From positions 1 through 16,373 of the forward strand of contig JBBIJF010000051.1 in NCBI GenBank assembly GCA_037446115.1: a stretch of DNA of 16,373 nucleotides. Reading direction: 5' to 3'. The notes below the pieces were generated by a model. The model ran no database searches. It was not told where the DNA came from and saw nothing but the letters and a program-made list of their open reading frames with translations. This document shows, piece by piece, positions 6,143 through 14,945 of this stretch (within the stretch, counting starts at the first letter, position 1; every line of letters starts with the position of its first letter). Position numbers and translations under genes: made by a program. The DNA comes from JANWXD01 sp037446115 (GTDB taxonomy: Bacteria; Acidobacteriota; Terriglobia; Bryobacterales; Bryobacteraceae).

Positions 6143-8125
6143 ATGCGGCGCAGAGAGTTTCTGGCCTCACTGGCGGTTCCCGGGGCAGTTCGGCGTGCCT
6201 GGCCGCAGCAGGCGGCGAGCGCACCGCAGTGGAATCGGGCGCCGCTGCAGCCGAACGCGCTGGCGCCGCTCCCGCTGGGGGCCATCGAACCGCGCGGCTG
6301 GCTGCGGCGGCAGCTCGAGGTTCAGGCCGCCGGCCTCACCGGACATCTGGATGAATTCTGGCCTGACCTCGGGCCGAACAGCGGCTGGCTCGGAGGCACC
6401 GGAGAAAGCTGGGAGCGCGGACCCTATTATCTGGACGGGCTGGTGCCGCTGGCCTATCTGTTGCGGGAGGAGCGGCTGATCGCCAAGGCTCGCCAATGGG
6501 TCAACTGGACGCTGGAGAATCAGCGCCCCGACGGGGCGATCGGCCCGGACCCGCGCCGGGGAAAGTACGCCCGCGAGTGGCAGGCCACCGACTGGTGGCC
6601 GAACATGATCATGCTGAAGGTGCTCACTCAGTACGAGGAGGCCACGGGCGATCCACGCGTGATCCCCCTGATGACGCGCTACCTGCACTACCACCTGCAA
6701 CACGCAGCCGCGCGTCCCTTGGTCGAGTGGGCTTCGTACCGCTCCGCCGATCAGGTGCTGAGCATCGTCTGGTTGTACAATCGCACCGGCGACGGCAAGC
6801 TGCTCGAGCTGGCGCGCCTGCTCCGGCAGCAGTCCTTCGACTGGAAAGCGCATTTCGCCGACTTCCGCTACCCGCACAAGGTCTCGCGGGCCGAAGCCAC
6901 GCTGAAAACCCACGTGGTGAACAACGCCATGGCCCTGAAGACCTCCGCGGTGTGGTGGCAGATCAGCGGCGATCCGACGGATCGCAACGCGATCTATCGT
7001 CTGCTGGAAGTCATGGACCGCCATCACGGCATGCCCAACGGCGTCCACAGCGGCGATGAGCACTATGCAGGACTGGATCCTTCGCAGGGCACGGAGACCT
7101 GCGCCGTGGTCGAAGCGATGTTCTCCTACGAGCAACTGCTGGCGATCCTGGGCGATCCCCTGTTCGGCGACCGGCTGGAACGAATCGCCTTTAACGCTCT
7201 GCCGGCTCCTTTCAAGCCGGACATGTGGGCGCGGCAGTACGACCAGCAGGTCAACCAGGTGCTGTGCAGCATTGACAAATCGCGGCAATGGACCACCAAC
7301 GGTCCGGACGCCAACATTTTCGGACTGGAGAACAACTTCGGCTGCTGCACCGCGAACATGCACCAGGGCTGGCCCAAGTTTGTTTCGCACCTGTGGATGG
7401 CAACGCCGGACGGAGGGCTGGCGGCGGTGGCCTACGGCCCGTGCCGCGTTGCGGCGCAGGTGCGCGGCGGCGTGCGGGTTGCCATTGTCGAAGACACTGA
7501 GTACCCGTTCCGCGAGACGATCCGGCTTGTAGTCGAGCCGGAGACCGCAGCGCAATTCCCCCTGCGCCTGCGCATTCCCGGGTGGGCTAGCCGCGCCACG
7601 TTGCGCGTGGCGGGGCGCTCCATCTCCGGCGTCAAGCCCGGGAGCTTCCACACCGTGAACCGGACGTGGAAGAAAGGCGACGTGGTGGAGCTCACTTTCC
7701 CCATGCCCCTGCGCACGGAGCGGCACTACCGGAACTCGGTGGTGCTCCTGCGGGGCCCGCTTGTATTCTCCTTGCGCGTGGGTGAGGACTGGCGCAAGAT
7801 CAAGGGACAGGAACCACATGCAGACTGGGAAGTGCATCCCACCACGCCCTGGAACTACGGGCTGGTGCTCGATCCGGGCAATCCGGGCGCGAGCGTCCGG
7901 GTGCGGGAAAAGCCGCTCGGCGACATCCTGTATTCGGCTCAGGGCGCGCCGCTCGAGTTGACGGCCCGGGCGCGGCGGATCCCCGAGTGGCGGCTGGTGG
8001 CGGCGGCCGCAGGGCCGCTCCCGCAGAGCCCGACCGTGTCCCAGGAACCCGTCGAAGAAGTGACGCTGATTCCCTACGGAGCGGCCAAGCTACGCGTGAC
8101 GGCGTTTCCGCTGCTGAAGTCCTGA
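6143..8125 (+). CDS. GH127/DUF1680-type glycoside hydrolase (beta-L-arabinofuranosidase family), Tat-exported
   Basis: This 660-residue protein begins with a twin-arginine signal (RRREFLAS, residues 2-9), indicating folded export, probably to the periplasm. Residues about 40-430 fit the (alpha/alpha)6 barrel of the DUF1680/GH127 family; the C-terminal third is beta-rich (LRLRIPGWA near 475, SVVLLRGPLVFSL near 535). In characterised GH127 enzymes such as bifidobacterial HypBA1, a zinc ion is held by Glu, Cys and a Cys-Cys pair, one Cys being the nucleophile. The matching residues are present: E318 and C320 (GTETCA) and C401-C402 (FGCCTAN). E306 (SGDEH) is the likely acid/base. Known members release beta-L-arabinofuranose, but this large group is mostly uncharacterised and the exact linkage cannot be read. 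The gene lies 23 bp after the TonB receptor gene, so the two are probably co-transcribed. No strong Shine-Dalgarno sequence is seen; the start is chosen because it gives an intact Tat signal. Confidence 0.88.
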   Translation: MRRREFLASLAVPGAVRRAWPQQAASAPQWNRAPLQPNALAPLPLGAIEPRGWLRRQLEVQAAGLTGHLDEFWPDLGPNSGWLGGTGESWERGPYYLDGLVPLAYLLREERLIAKARQWVNWTLENQRPDGAIGPDPRRGKYAREWQATDWWPNMIMLKVLTQYEEATGDPRVIPLMTRYLHYHLQHAAARPLVEWASYRSADQVLSIVWLYNRTGDGKLLELARLLRQQSFDWKAHFADFRYPHKVSRAEATLKTHVVNNAMALKTSAVWWQISGDPTDRNAIYRLLEVMDRHHGMPNGVHSGDEHYAGLDPSQGTETCAVVEAMFSYEQLLAILGDPLFGDRLERIAFNALPAPFKPDMWARQYDQQVNQVLCSIDKSRQWTTNGPDANIFGLENNFGCCTANMHQGWPKFVSHLWMATPDGGLAAVAYGPCRVAAQVRGGVRVAIVEDTEYPFRETIRLVVEPETAAQFPLRLRIPGWASRATLRVAGRSISGVKPGSFHTVNRTWKKGDVVELTFPMPLRTERHYRNSVVLLRGPLVFSLRVGEDWRKIKGQEPHADWEVHPTTPWNYGLVLDPGNPGASVRVREKPLGDILYSAQGAPLELTARARRIPEWRLVAAAAGPLPQSPTVSQEPVEEVTLIPYGAAKLRVTAFPLLKS

Positions 8126-8126
8126 G

Positions 8127-9896
<1,770 letters not shown>

Positions 9897-9897
9897 G

Positions 9898-10437
9898 CTA
9901 GTGTCCCGTCCGTTCCATCATAGCCCGGTACTTGCGCAACAGCTCGTATAGGATGACGCCGCCGGCGGTGGCCACGTTCAGGGATTCCTTGCGCCCGAGC
10001 ATCGGGATGCGGACCAGCGTGTCGCAGAAGGCAGCGACTTCCGGGCGCACGCCGCCGACCTCATGTCCGAAGACGATACAGACGGGGAAGGCCGGCATCC
10101 AGTCGAAGAGGTCCAGGGCGGACGGGCTGGTTTCGGCGGCTGCGATCTGGTAGCCGGCCGAGCGCAAGCGCGCCAGGACCTCGAGCGGATCCCAGCAATG
10201 CTCCCACGCCACGGTTTCTTCCGCGCCCAGCGCAGTCTTGGAGATGGCCCGCTTCGGCGGGCAGGCTGTGATGCCGCACAGGTAGAGTCTTTCGACCCCG
10301 GCGGCGTCGGCGGTGCGAAAAAAAGCGCCGACGTTGTACATGCTGCGCACGTTGTCCAGCAGGACGGCGACCGGCAGAGGTCGGATCTTTTCGTAGGCGG
10401 AACCGGCCGCCGTGGCCCGGAACGGCAGGTTTGGCAT
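9898..10437 (-). CDS. SpoU/TrmH-family RNA 2'-O-methyltransferase
   Basis: A 179-residue SPOUT-class enzyme expected to methylate a ribose 2'-OH in tRNA or rRNA using S-adenosylmethionine. The three family motifs are intact: motif 1 at about 25-48 (LLDNVRSMYNVGAFFRTADA, with N35 and R41), motif 2 at 122-130 (VFGHEVGGV) and motif 3 at 144-165 (IPMLGRKESLNVATAG), which forms the SAM-binding trefoil knot. The segment TALGAEETVAWEH is also typical. It lacks the extra N-terminal RNA-binding domain of longer members, so it is a minimal, probably dimeric enzyme. The start is supported by GGGAG (10444-10448) 6 nt upstream. The target nucleotide cannot be told from sequence alone. It is divergent from hutH (69-bp gap) and shares an operon with the GGT-like gene, without an obvious functional link. 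Confidence 0.93.
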   Translation of the reverse strand: MPNLPFRATAAGSAYEKIRPLPVAVLLDNVRSMYNVGAFFRTADAAGVERLYLCGITACPPKRAISKTALGAEETVAWEHCWDPLEVLARLRSAGYQIAAAETSPSALDLFDWMPAFPVCIVFGHEVGGVRPEVAAFCDTLVRIPMLGRKESLNVATAGGVILYELLRKYRAMMERTGH

Positions 10438-10506
10438 CGCCTTCTCCCGAAATGAGTGTAGCGACCCGGGGCCCTGCGGATACGGGCGGCGGTCTATAAC
10501 GGGGAT

Positions 10507-12000
10507 ATGGTTTTACTCGACGGCGAGTCGCTGAGTCTCGAGCAGGTGGCGGCGGTGGCGCGCGGTGACGAAGTTGCCGGGATTGCGCCGGAGGCGCGGC
10601 AGAAGATGCTGGCGTCGCGCGAGGTGGTGGAGCGGCTGGCGGCCTCCGGTGCGGCGGTCTACGGGGTCAACACGGGTGTGGGCCACTTGGCGGACGTACG
10701 CATCGCGCCGGAGGAAGTCGCGCTGCTCCAGCGCAACCTTCTGCGCTCCCATGCGTGCGGCACGGGGGAGCCTCTAAGCCGGGAACAGGTGCGCGCGATG
10801 ATGCTGGTGCGCGCCAACGTGCTGGCCAAGGGATTGTCGGGCATTCGTCCGGTGGTGGCCGAGCAGTTGTGCGCGCTGCTGAATCGCGGCGTGACGCCCG
10901 TGGTTCCGTCGCAGGGCAGCGTGGGAGCCAGCGGAGACCTGGCCCCGCTGGCGCACATGGCTCTCGTGCTGGTCGGCGAGGGCGAAGCCGAATACGGGGG
11001 CGCACGCCTGCCCGGTGCGGAGGCGCTGCGCCGCGCCGGCCTGGAGCCGCTCGTGCTCGAGGCCAAAGAAGGAATCTCGTTGATCAACGGCACGCAGGCC
11101 ATGCTGGCGGTCGGCTGTCTGGAACTGTTGGCGGCGGAGGTTCTGGTGGACGCGGCAGACTTCATTTGCGCCATGACGGTGGATGCGCTGCGGGGAACGC
11201 CCCGCGCCTTCGACCCGCGCCTGTGCGCGGCACGGCCGCACCCCGGCCAGGCTCGTAGTGCGGCTCACATGGCGGCGTTGCTTGAGGGAAGCGAGATTCG
11301 GGCTTCGCATCTGGGGTGCGGCCGCGTGCAGGACGCCTACTCGTTGCGCTGCGCGCCGCAGGTGCACGGCGCCGTCCGGGACGTGCTGGCCGAGGCGCGG
11401 CGGGTCTTCGCCGTTGAACTCAATGCGGCCACGGACAACCCGCTGGTTTTCGGAGAGGAAGTGATCTCCGGCGGCAATTTCCACGGCCAGCCTCTGGCCT
11501 TTGCCCTGGATTCGATGGCGGTGGCGCTGACGGCGCTGTCGGCGATCTCGGAGCGGCGAACGGACCGGCTGGTCAATCCTGCACTGAATGAGGGCTTGCC
11601 GCCGTTTCTGGCGTCTCGTCCCGGACTGGAGTCCGGGTTGATGATGCTGCAGGTCACGGCGGCGGCGCTGGTGGCTGAGAACCGGACGCTGGCGGCGCCG
11701 GCCTCGGTGGGCTCGATCCCGACCAGCGGCGGCAAGGAGGACTTTGTGAGCATGGGCATGGCTGCGGCGCTGAAGCTCAAGCGCGTGACGGCCAACACGC
11801 GGGCGGTGCTGGCCATCGAACTGCTGGCGGCGGCGCGGGCGCTGGACCTGCTGCGACCGCTACGCTCCGGTCCGCGCATTGAAGCTGCCCGTGCCGCCTT
11901 GCGGGATATCTCTGCGCCGTTCGAGCACGACCGCCCGCTGTCGGAGGATATCGCCCGCGCGGCGGCGTGGATTGCCTCCGGAGCGTTGCAGCCCCGATGA
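10507..12000 (+). CDS. hutH: Histidine ammonia-lyase
   Basis: A 497-residue aromatic amino-acid ammonia-lyase that deaminates L-histidine to trans-urocanate in the cytoplasm, the first step of histidine degradation. The Ala141-Ser142-Gly143 triad in GSVGASGDLAPLAH cyclises to the electrophilic MIO cofactor. Other active-site landmarks are Y52 (YGVNTGVG), the selectivity pair S81-H82 (LLRSHACG), which points to histidine rather than tyrosine or phenylalanine, VQDAYSLRCAPQVHG near residue 280, and E411. The segment around E411 reads GGKEDFVSMG, where well-studied enzymes have QEDHVSM, so Gln is replaced by Lys and His by Phe; the glutamate itself is kept. Length is close to the usual 500-510 residues. 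The only upstream ribosome signal is GGGG at 10501-10504, unusually close to the ATG. No urocanase or imidazolonepropionase gene lies beside it here. Confidence 0.93.
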   Translation: MVLLDGESLSLEQVAAVARGDEVAGIAPEARQKMLASREVVERLAASGAAVYGVNTGVGHLADVRIAPEEVALLQRNLLRSHACGTGEPLSREQVRAMMLVRANVLAKGLSGIRPVVAEQLCALLNRGVTPVVPSQGSVGASGDLAPLAHMALVLVGEGEAEYGGARLPGAEALRRAGLEPLVLEAKEGISLINGTQAMLAVGCLELLAAEVLVDAADFICAMTVDALRGTPRAFDPRLCAARPHPGQARSAAHMAALLEGSEIRASHLGCGRVQDAYSLRCAPQVHGAVRDVLAEARRVFAVELNAATDNPLVFGEEVISGGNFHGQPLAFALDSMAVALTALSAISERRTDRLVNPALNEGLPPFLASRPGLESGLMMLQVTAAALVAENRTLAAPASVGSIPTSGGKEDFVSMGMAAALKLKRVTANTRAVLAIELLAAARALDLLRPLRSGPRIEAARAALRDISAPFEHDRPLSEDIARAAAWIASGALQPR

Positions 12001-12010
12001 ACACGGGCCT

Positions 12011-12709
12011 TTACGGCTTCGGGCGGAGGTGGTGCGCGGGGGTGTAGCGCTTGATTTTGATGTTGCGGAATTCAGCCGGCACGCCTTCCGATTGCAGGCA
12101 GATATAGCCCACGCGCGGATTGGCGTTCGAGGCCAGGCCGACGAGCACCCCGTTGAGCACCGTCGCGACCCGGCCTTCCTCCGAGTAGACTTCGTAGACG
12201 TTCCACTCTCCGGGGGGCCGGGCGGCGGCGTGAATCATCTCGCCGCCGTCCAGGGTGGCGCCCTGGATGGGGAAGATGCGGCCCATATGGGCCTGATAGA
12301 GCTGGCACTCGATGGCCCGGGGCCAGACTGCGTCCTGCTGGACGTGGATCAGAACGCCGCTGTTGCCGGACTCGGTGAAGCGCACTTCGACGTGGAAGAC
12401 GAAATTGTCGAAGACGTCCACGGTTCGCACGTAGCCGTTCGGCTTGCCGGTGGTGACGATCATGCCGTCACGCACGGCGAAGGTGTCCTGCTCGGCGATT
12501 TCCTGAGGCCGGTAGCGCCGGGTTCTGCCCTCCGGCTGGCCGAGGATTACGACCCAGCCGGTGAAATCCTTGCCGTTGAACAGCGGCGTCCAGCCTTCTT
12601 CGTAGCTCCAGTCCGGATCGCGGTAGTCGCCGGTACGCTGTCCGCGCAGCAAAGCCGCCAGAAACAGAGCCACAGCGAGAACAACAACTCCTGCCGTGAG
12701 GATTTTCAT
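12011..12709 (-). CDS. DUF1080 protein (3-keto-glycoside hydrolase-like), exported
   Basis: A 232-residue protein with an N-terminal hydrophobic segment (residues 5-20) that acts as a signal peptide or anchor, followed by one DUF1080 concanavalin-like beta-sandwich from about residue 38 to the end. Family hallmarks are GWTPLFNGKDFTGW (39-52), FHVEVRFTESGNSGVLIH, AIECQLYQAH, GEWNVYEVY and GYICLQSEGVPAEFRNIKI. DUF1080 members in gut Bacteroides and other bacteria cleave 3-keto-disaccharides or 3-keto-glycosides made by Gfo/Idh/MocA dehydrogenases. Here such a dehydrogenase gene lies 20 bp upstream on the same strand, which makes that role the best guess. The substrate is unknown. Its stop is 10 nt from the convergent hutH stop, with no room for an intrinsic terminator. 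The Shine-Dalgarno sequence is weak (AAGG about 12 nt before the ATG). Confidence 0.9.
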   Translation of the reverse strand: MKILTAGVVVLAVALFLAALLRGQRTGDYRDPDWSYEEGWTPLFNGKDFTGWVVILGQPEGRTRRYRPQEIAEQDTFAVRDGMIVTTGKPNGYVRTVDVFDNFVFHVEVRFTESGNSGVLIHVQQDAVWPRAIECQLYQAHMGRIFPIQGATLDGGEMIHAAARPPGEWNVYEVYSEEGRVATVLNGVLVGLASNANPRVGYICLQSEGVPAEFRNIKIKRYTPAHHLRPKP

Positions 12710-12729
12710 CCCAGCACTGCCTTTCTGCT

Positions 12730-13854
12730 TCAGAGTTCCTGGACGCCGAGCTCAGCCCAGGTCATCACCTTGCGGCGGTAGATGGCTTCGCGGCCGAGGA
12801 TCGCCGTGAGGGCCGCCGTGGCACCGACGGTCAGATCGGCGAACGGCCGGCTGTCGGAGCGGATCGCTTCAAAGAAGGCGGCCACATGGGCATGGGGCGG
12901 GGTCTTCTCAGGTTCGGCGAGCACGACCGGAGCGGCGTCGCGGCTGCGCGGATAAAACGTGGCGTTCATCAGGTCCACCGCGCCCTCGGTCGTGTAGACG
13001 TAGCAGTACTGGCCGCCGCCCGGCAGGCCGCGCGGGTGGAAAAAGACCTGGGTGTAGGAGAGTTTGATGCCGTTGGCGTACTCGTAGCTCAGGGTATAGC
13101 CGTCCATGTTGGTGCGCCCCGGCGGGTCGTTGACCCAGACGAGGGTGCCGCCGAAGCCGGCGGCGCGCTCGGGGCGGCCGGCCGCGACCCAGTTGCAGAC
13201 GTCCAGATTATGCACCGACATTTCCACGATCACGTCGCCGGAGCGGGCGGCGTTGAAGAACCAGTCCGCCGACGGGCCGTGATGGTCCAGGTCTTCGGCG
13301 GCGTGCCGTTGGGCCTTGATCATGACCACCTTGCCGGCGGCGCCTGCGTGGATTTTCTCGATGGTCTTTCGCAGGCGGGCGTCGGAGCGCATCTGCTGGC
13401 CGATTTGAAACACGCTCCTGGACTGGCGGGCGACGCGGAGGAGTTCTCGAATGGACTCCGGCGTGATCCCGACGGGTTTTTCACAGTAGACGTGCTTGCC
13501 GGCCTTCAGCGCAGCGATAGCCATCTCCACGTGCAGATCGCAGGGAGTGGCGATGAAGACCGCACCGACGTCGGGCTGCTCGAGCAGGCGGCGGTAGTCG
13601 GTGTAGGTGCGGGGCTTGTCGCGGGCGGCCAGCGTGGCGGCCGTATCGAGGCGGTCCGGCTTGATGTCGCACAGCGCCGCCACTCTCACGCCGGGCTGTT
13701 CCAGAATTCCGCGCAGCAGATAGGCGCCGCGGTTGCCGGTGCCGATGACCGCCGCCGCCACCGGTGCGGCGCCGGTCTGTACGGGGCGGGCAGCGGCGGA
13801 GGCCGGAGCGGCCATCATCGCGGCGAGGAATCTTCTCCGGTCAAGTTCGGTCAT
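12730..13854 (-). CDS. Gfo/Idh/MocA-family oxidoreductase, Tat-exported
   Basis: A 374-residue NAD(P)-dependent dehydrogenase. A twin-arginine signal (DRRRFLAAMMAAPASAAA, residues 5-22) implies export of the folded, cofactor-loaded protein. The Rossmann nucleotide loop is IGTGNRG (37-43), followed by the acidic residue of CDIKPDR (62-68). EKPVG (125-129) carries the family's catalytic lysine K126. H215 and D218 in SVHNLD match the catalytic His/Asp pair of the C-terminal domain. The start at 13854 is chosen because AGGGAG (13863-13868) lies 8 nt upstream and it gives the Tat motif at the N-terminus; the open frame extends 63 codons further upstream without family similarity. It is the first gene of a pair with the DUF1080 protein. 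Together they could oxidise a sugar hydroxyl (often C3) and cleave the keto-glycoside, but the substrate is not known. Confidence 0.92.
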   Translation of the reverse strand: MTELDRRRFLAAMMAAPASAAARPVQTGAAPVAAAVIGTGNRGAYLLRGILEQPGVRVAALCDIKPDRLDTAATLAARDKPRTYTDYRRLLEQPDVGAVFIATPCDLHVEMAIAALKAGKHVYCEKPVGITPESIRELLRVARQSRSVFQIGQQMRSDARLRKTIEKIHAGAAGKVVMIKAQRHAAEDLDHHGPSADWFFNAARSGDVIVEMSVHNLDVCNWVAAGRPERAAGFGGTLVWVNDPPGRTNMDGYTLSYEYANGIKLSYTQVFFHPRGLPGGGQYCYVYTTEGAVDLMNATFYPRSRDAAPVVLAEPEKTPPHAHVAAFFEAIRSDSRPFADLTVGATAALTAILGREAIYRRKVMTWAELGVQEL

Positions 13855-14012
13855 GGACTTTTCTCCCTTCAGCAAGATACTGCAGCAAGCGTGCTTCGAG
13901 CAAACGCCGCCGCGAAATCGCAGGCGCACGCAAGCGGCCCGCGGCACACGCACCCGGAAGACGAGCATGTGGCGAGGGTGCCGATTTCCGGCGAGAATGG
14001 AATTTGTCCTTG
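13855..14012. other. Divergent intergenic region between the Gfo/Idh/MocA and DapA-like genes
   Basis: This 158-bp gap must hold the promoters of both flanking operons. I see a good Shine-Dalgarno site for the leftward gene (AGGGAG on the minus strand, 13863-13868). A poor leftward promoter candidate is TTGCTC (13898-13903), 18 bp, TATCTT (13874-13879). No convincing rightward promoter and no AANCGNTT operator like those in the lacI region could be found by eye. Confidence 0.5.
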
Positions 14013-14945
14013 ATGAAGCGCGGCCGCGATCCCGAGACGGCATTACCGCAGGGCGTGTACGTGGCTGCGGTGACGCCCCGCCGCAGCGGCGAACCCGTGG
14101 TGGATCTGGCCGCCGCGCTGGAGCTGCTGGACTTTCTGGGACAGCATCCGATTGACGGGATCGCGCTGTTCGGCTCGACCGGCGAATTTGTCCACTTCGG
14201 GCTGGAAGACCGGCGCCATCTGGTCCGCCTCGGCATCAAACGCAGTCGGGTTCCCGTCGCGGTGAACGTGTCCCACTCGTGTCTGGACGGCGCCGTGCTG
14301 CTGGCCCGGGAGGCGGTGATGAGCGGAGCCGCGGCGCTGCTGCTGATGCCCCCCTATTTCTTTCAGTACGAACAGGAGGAGATTGCGGAGTTCTACCGGC
14401 AGTTTCGTGCAAGCGCCGGCACCGAGCTGCCGCTGCTGGTTTACAACATTCCGTTCTTCACAAATCCGATGGCTCCCGAGACGGTGGCGGAGCTGATGAG
14501 CTGCGGCATCGCGGCAGGCATCAAGGATTCAAGCGGAGATTTGGGATATTTCGAGCGCTTGCGGGCGCTGCGGGGAGACGCTCCACTGCACTTTTTGGCG
14601 GGCAACGACCGGGTGTTTACGGCGCTGCGTGAGGCCGGAGCGGCGGGCGTGGTTTCCGGTGTGGCGTGCGCGGTGCCGGAGTTGCTGGCGGCTCTGGATC
14701 GCGCCATCCTCGCCGGCCGGCAGGAGCACAAGGCCCGGTTCGAGGCGAGGCTGCAGGAGTTTCTGGAGGCCATCGAACCGCTTCCGGTGCCGGCGGGAAT
14801 CCGCGAGGCTCTGGCGGAGCGCGGCGTCAAGACCGGCCCGCACGCCGTGCCGCCAGGCAAAGCGTGCGCCCGCCGCCTGGCGGAGTTTCGCGAGTGGTTC
14901 CGGGGCTGGCTTCCGGGAGTGCTCAGGGAGGCGGCCGGTGAGTAA
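14013..14945 (+). CDS. DapA-superfamily class I aldolase/lyase (not dihydrodipicolinate synthase)
   Basis: A 310-residue (beta/alpha)8-barrel enzyme of the N-acetylneuraminate lyase/dihydrodipicolinate synthase family, which handles pyruvate or 2-keto acids through a Schiff base. K171 in GIKDSSGD is the Schiff-base lysine, Y144 in VYNIP the catalytic tyrosine, and GSTGEF (54-59) the carboxylate-binding loop. E. coli DapA has an essential Arg138 just after YN.P; here the segment reads YNIPFFTNP with no Arg, so lysine biosynthesis is unlikely. A sugar-acid aldolase or dehydratase is more probable given the neighbours. The family begins at about residue 12 (GVYVAAVTP); the ATG at 14013 gives normal length, although TTG codons at 14004 and 14010 are possible. 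The longer open frame upstream overlaps the divergent gene and is not coding. The last 8 nt overlap the next gene. Confidence 0.9.
   Translation: MKRGRDPETALPQGVYVAAVTPRRSGEPVVDLAAALELLDFLGQHPIDGIALFGSTGEFVHFGLEDRRHLVRLGIKRSRVPVAVNVSHSCLDGAVLLAREAVMSGAAALLLMPPYFFQYEQEEIAEFYRQFRASAGTELPLLVYNIPFFTNPMAPETVAELMSCGIAAGIKDSSGDLGYFERLRALRGDAPLHFLAGNDRVFTALREAGAAGVVSGVACAVPELLAALDRAILAGRQEHKARFEARLQEFLEAIEPLPVPAGIREALAERGVKTGPHAVPPGKACARRLAEFREWFRGWLPGVLREAAGE
14925..14930 (+). promoter_or_regulatory. Shine-Dalgarno site of the exported alpha/beta hydrolase gene
   Basis: AGGGAG lies inside the end of the DapA-like gene, 7 nt before GTG at 14938. It supports that GTG as the start and indicates translational coupling, since the two coding regions overlap by 8 nt in different frames. 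Confidence 0.8.

Noticed and set aside
6167..7837. Long open frame (556 codons) on the minus strand opposite the GH127 gene
   Set aside because: It lies antisense and in codon register with a gene full of family motifs, and its translation shows no domain. Long antisense frames are common in GC-rich DNA.
10495..10500. TATAAC just before hutH as a -10 box
   Set aside because: It ends 6 nt before the ATG and has no -35 at proper distance; it would give an almost leaderless transcript with no further support.
13874..13903. TTGCTC-N18-TATCTT as promoter of the Gfo/Idh/MocA operon
   Set aside because: Only 3/6 and 4/6 consensus matches; too weak to list as a separate promoter.
13764..14012. 83-codon N-terminal extension of the DapA-like protein
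   Set aside because: It overlaps the divergent oxidoreductase gene, is Arg-rich, and makes the protein much longer than the family.
13855..14043. 63-codon N-terminal extension of the Gfo/Idh/MocA protein
   Set aside because: It is Arg/Cys-rich without family similarity, would hide the Tat signal, and the ATG at 13854 has a strong Shine-Dalgarno site.
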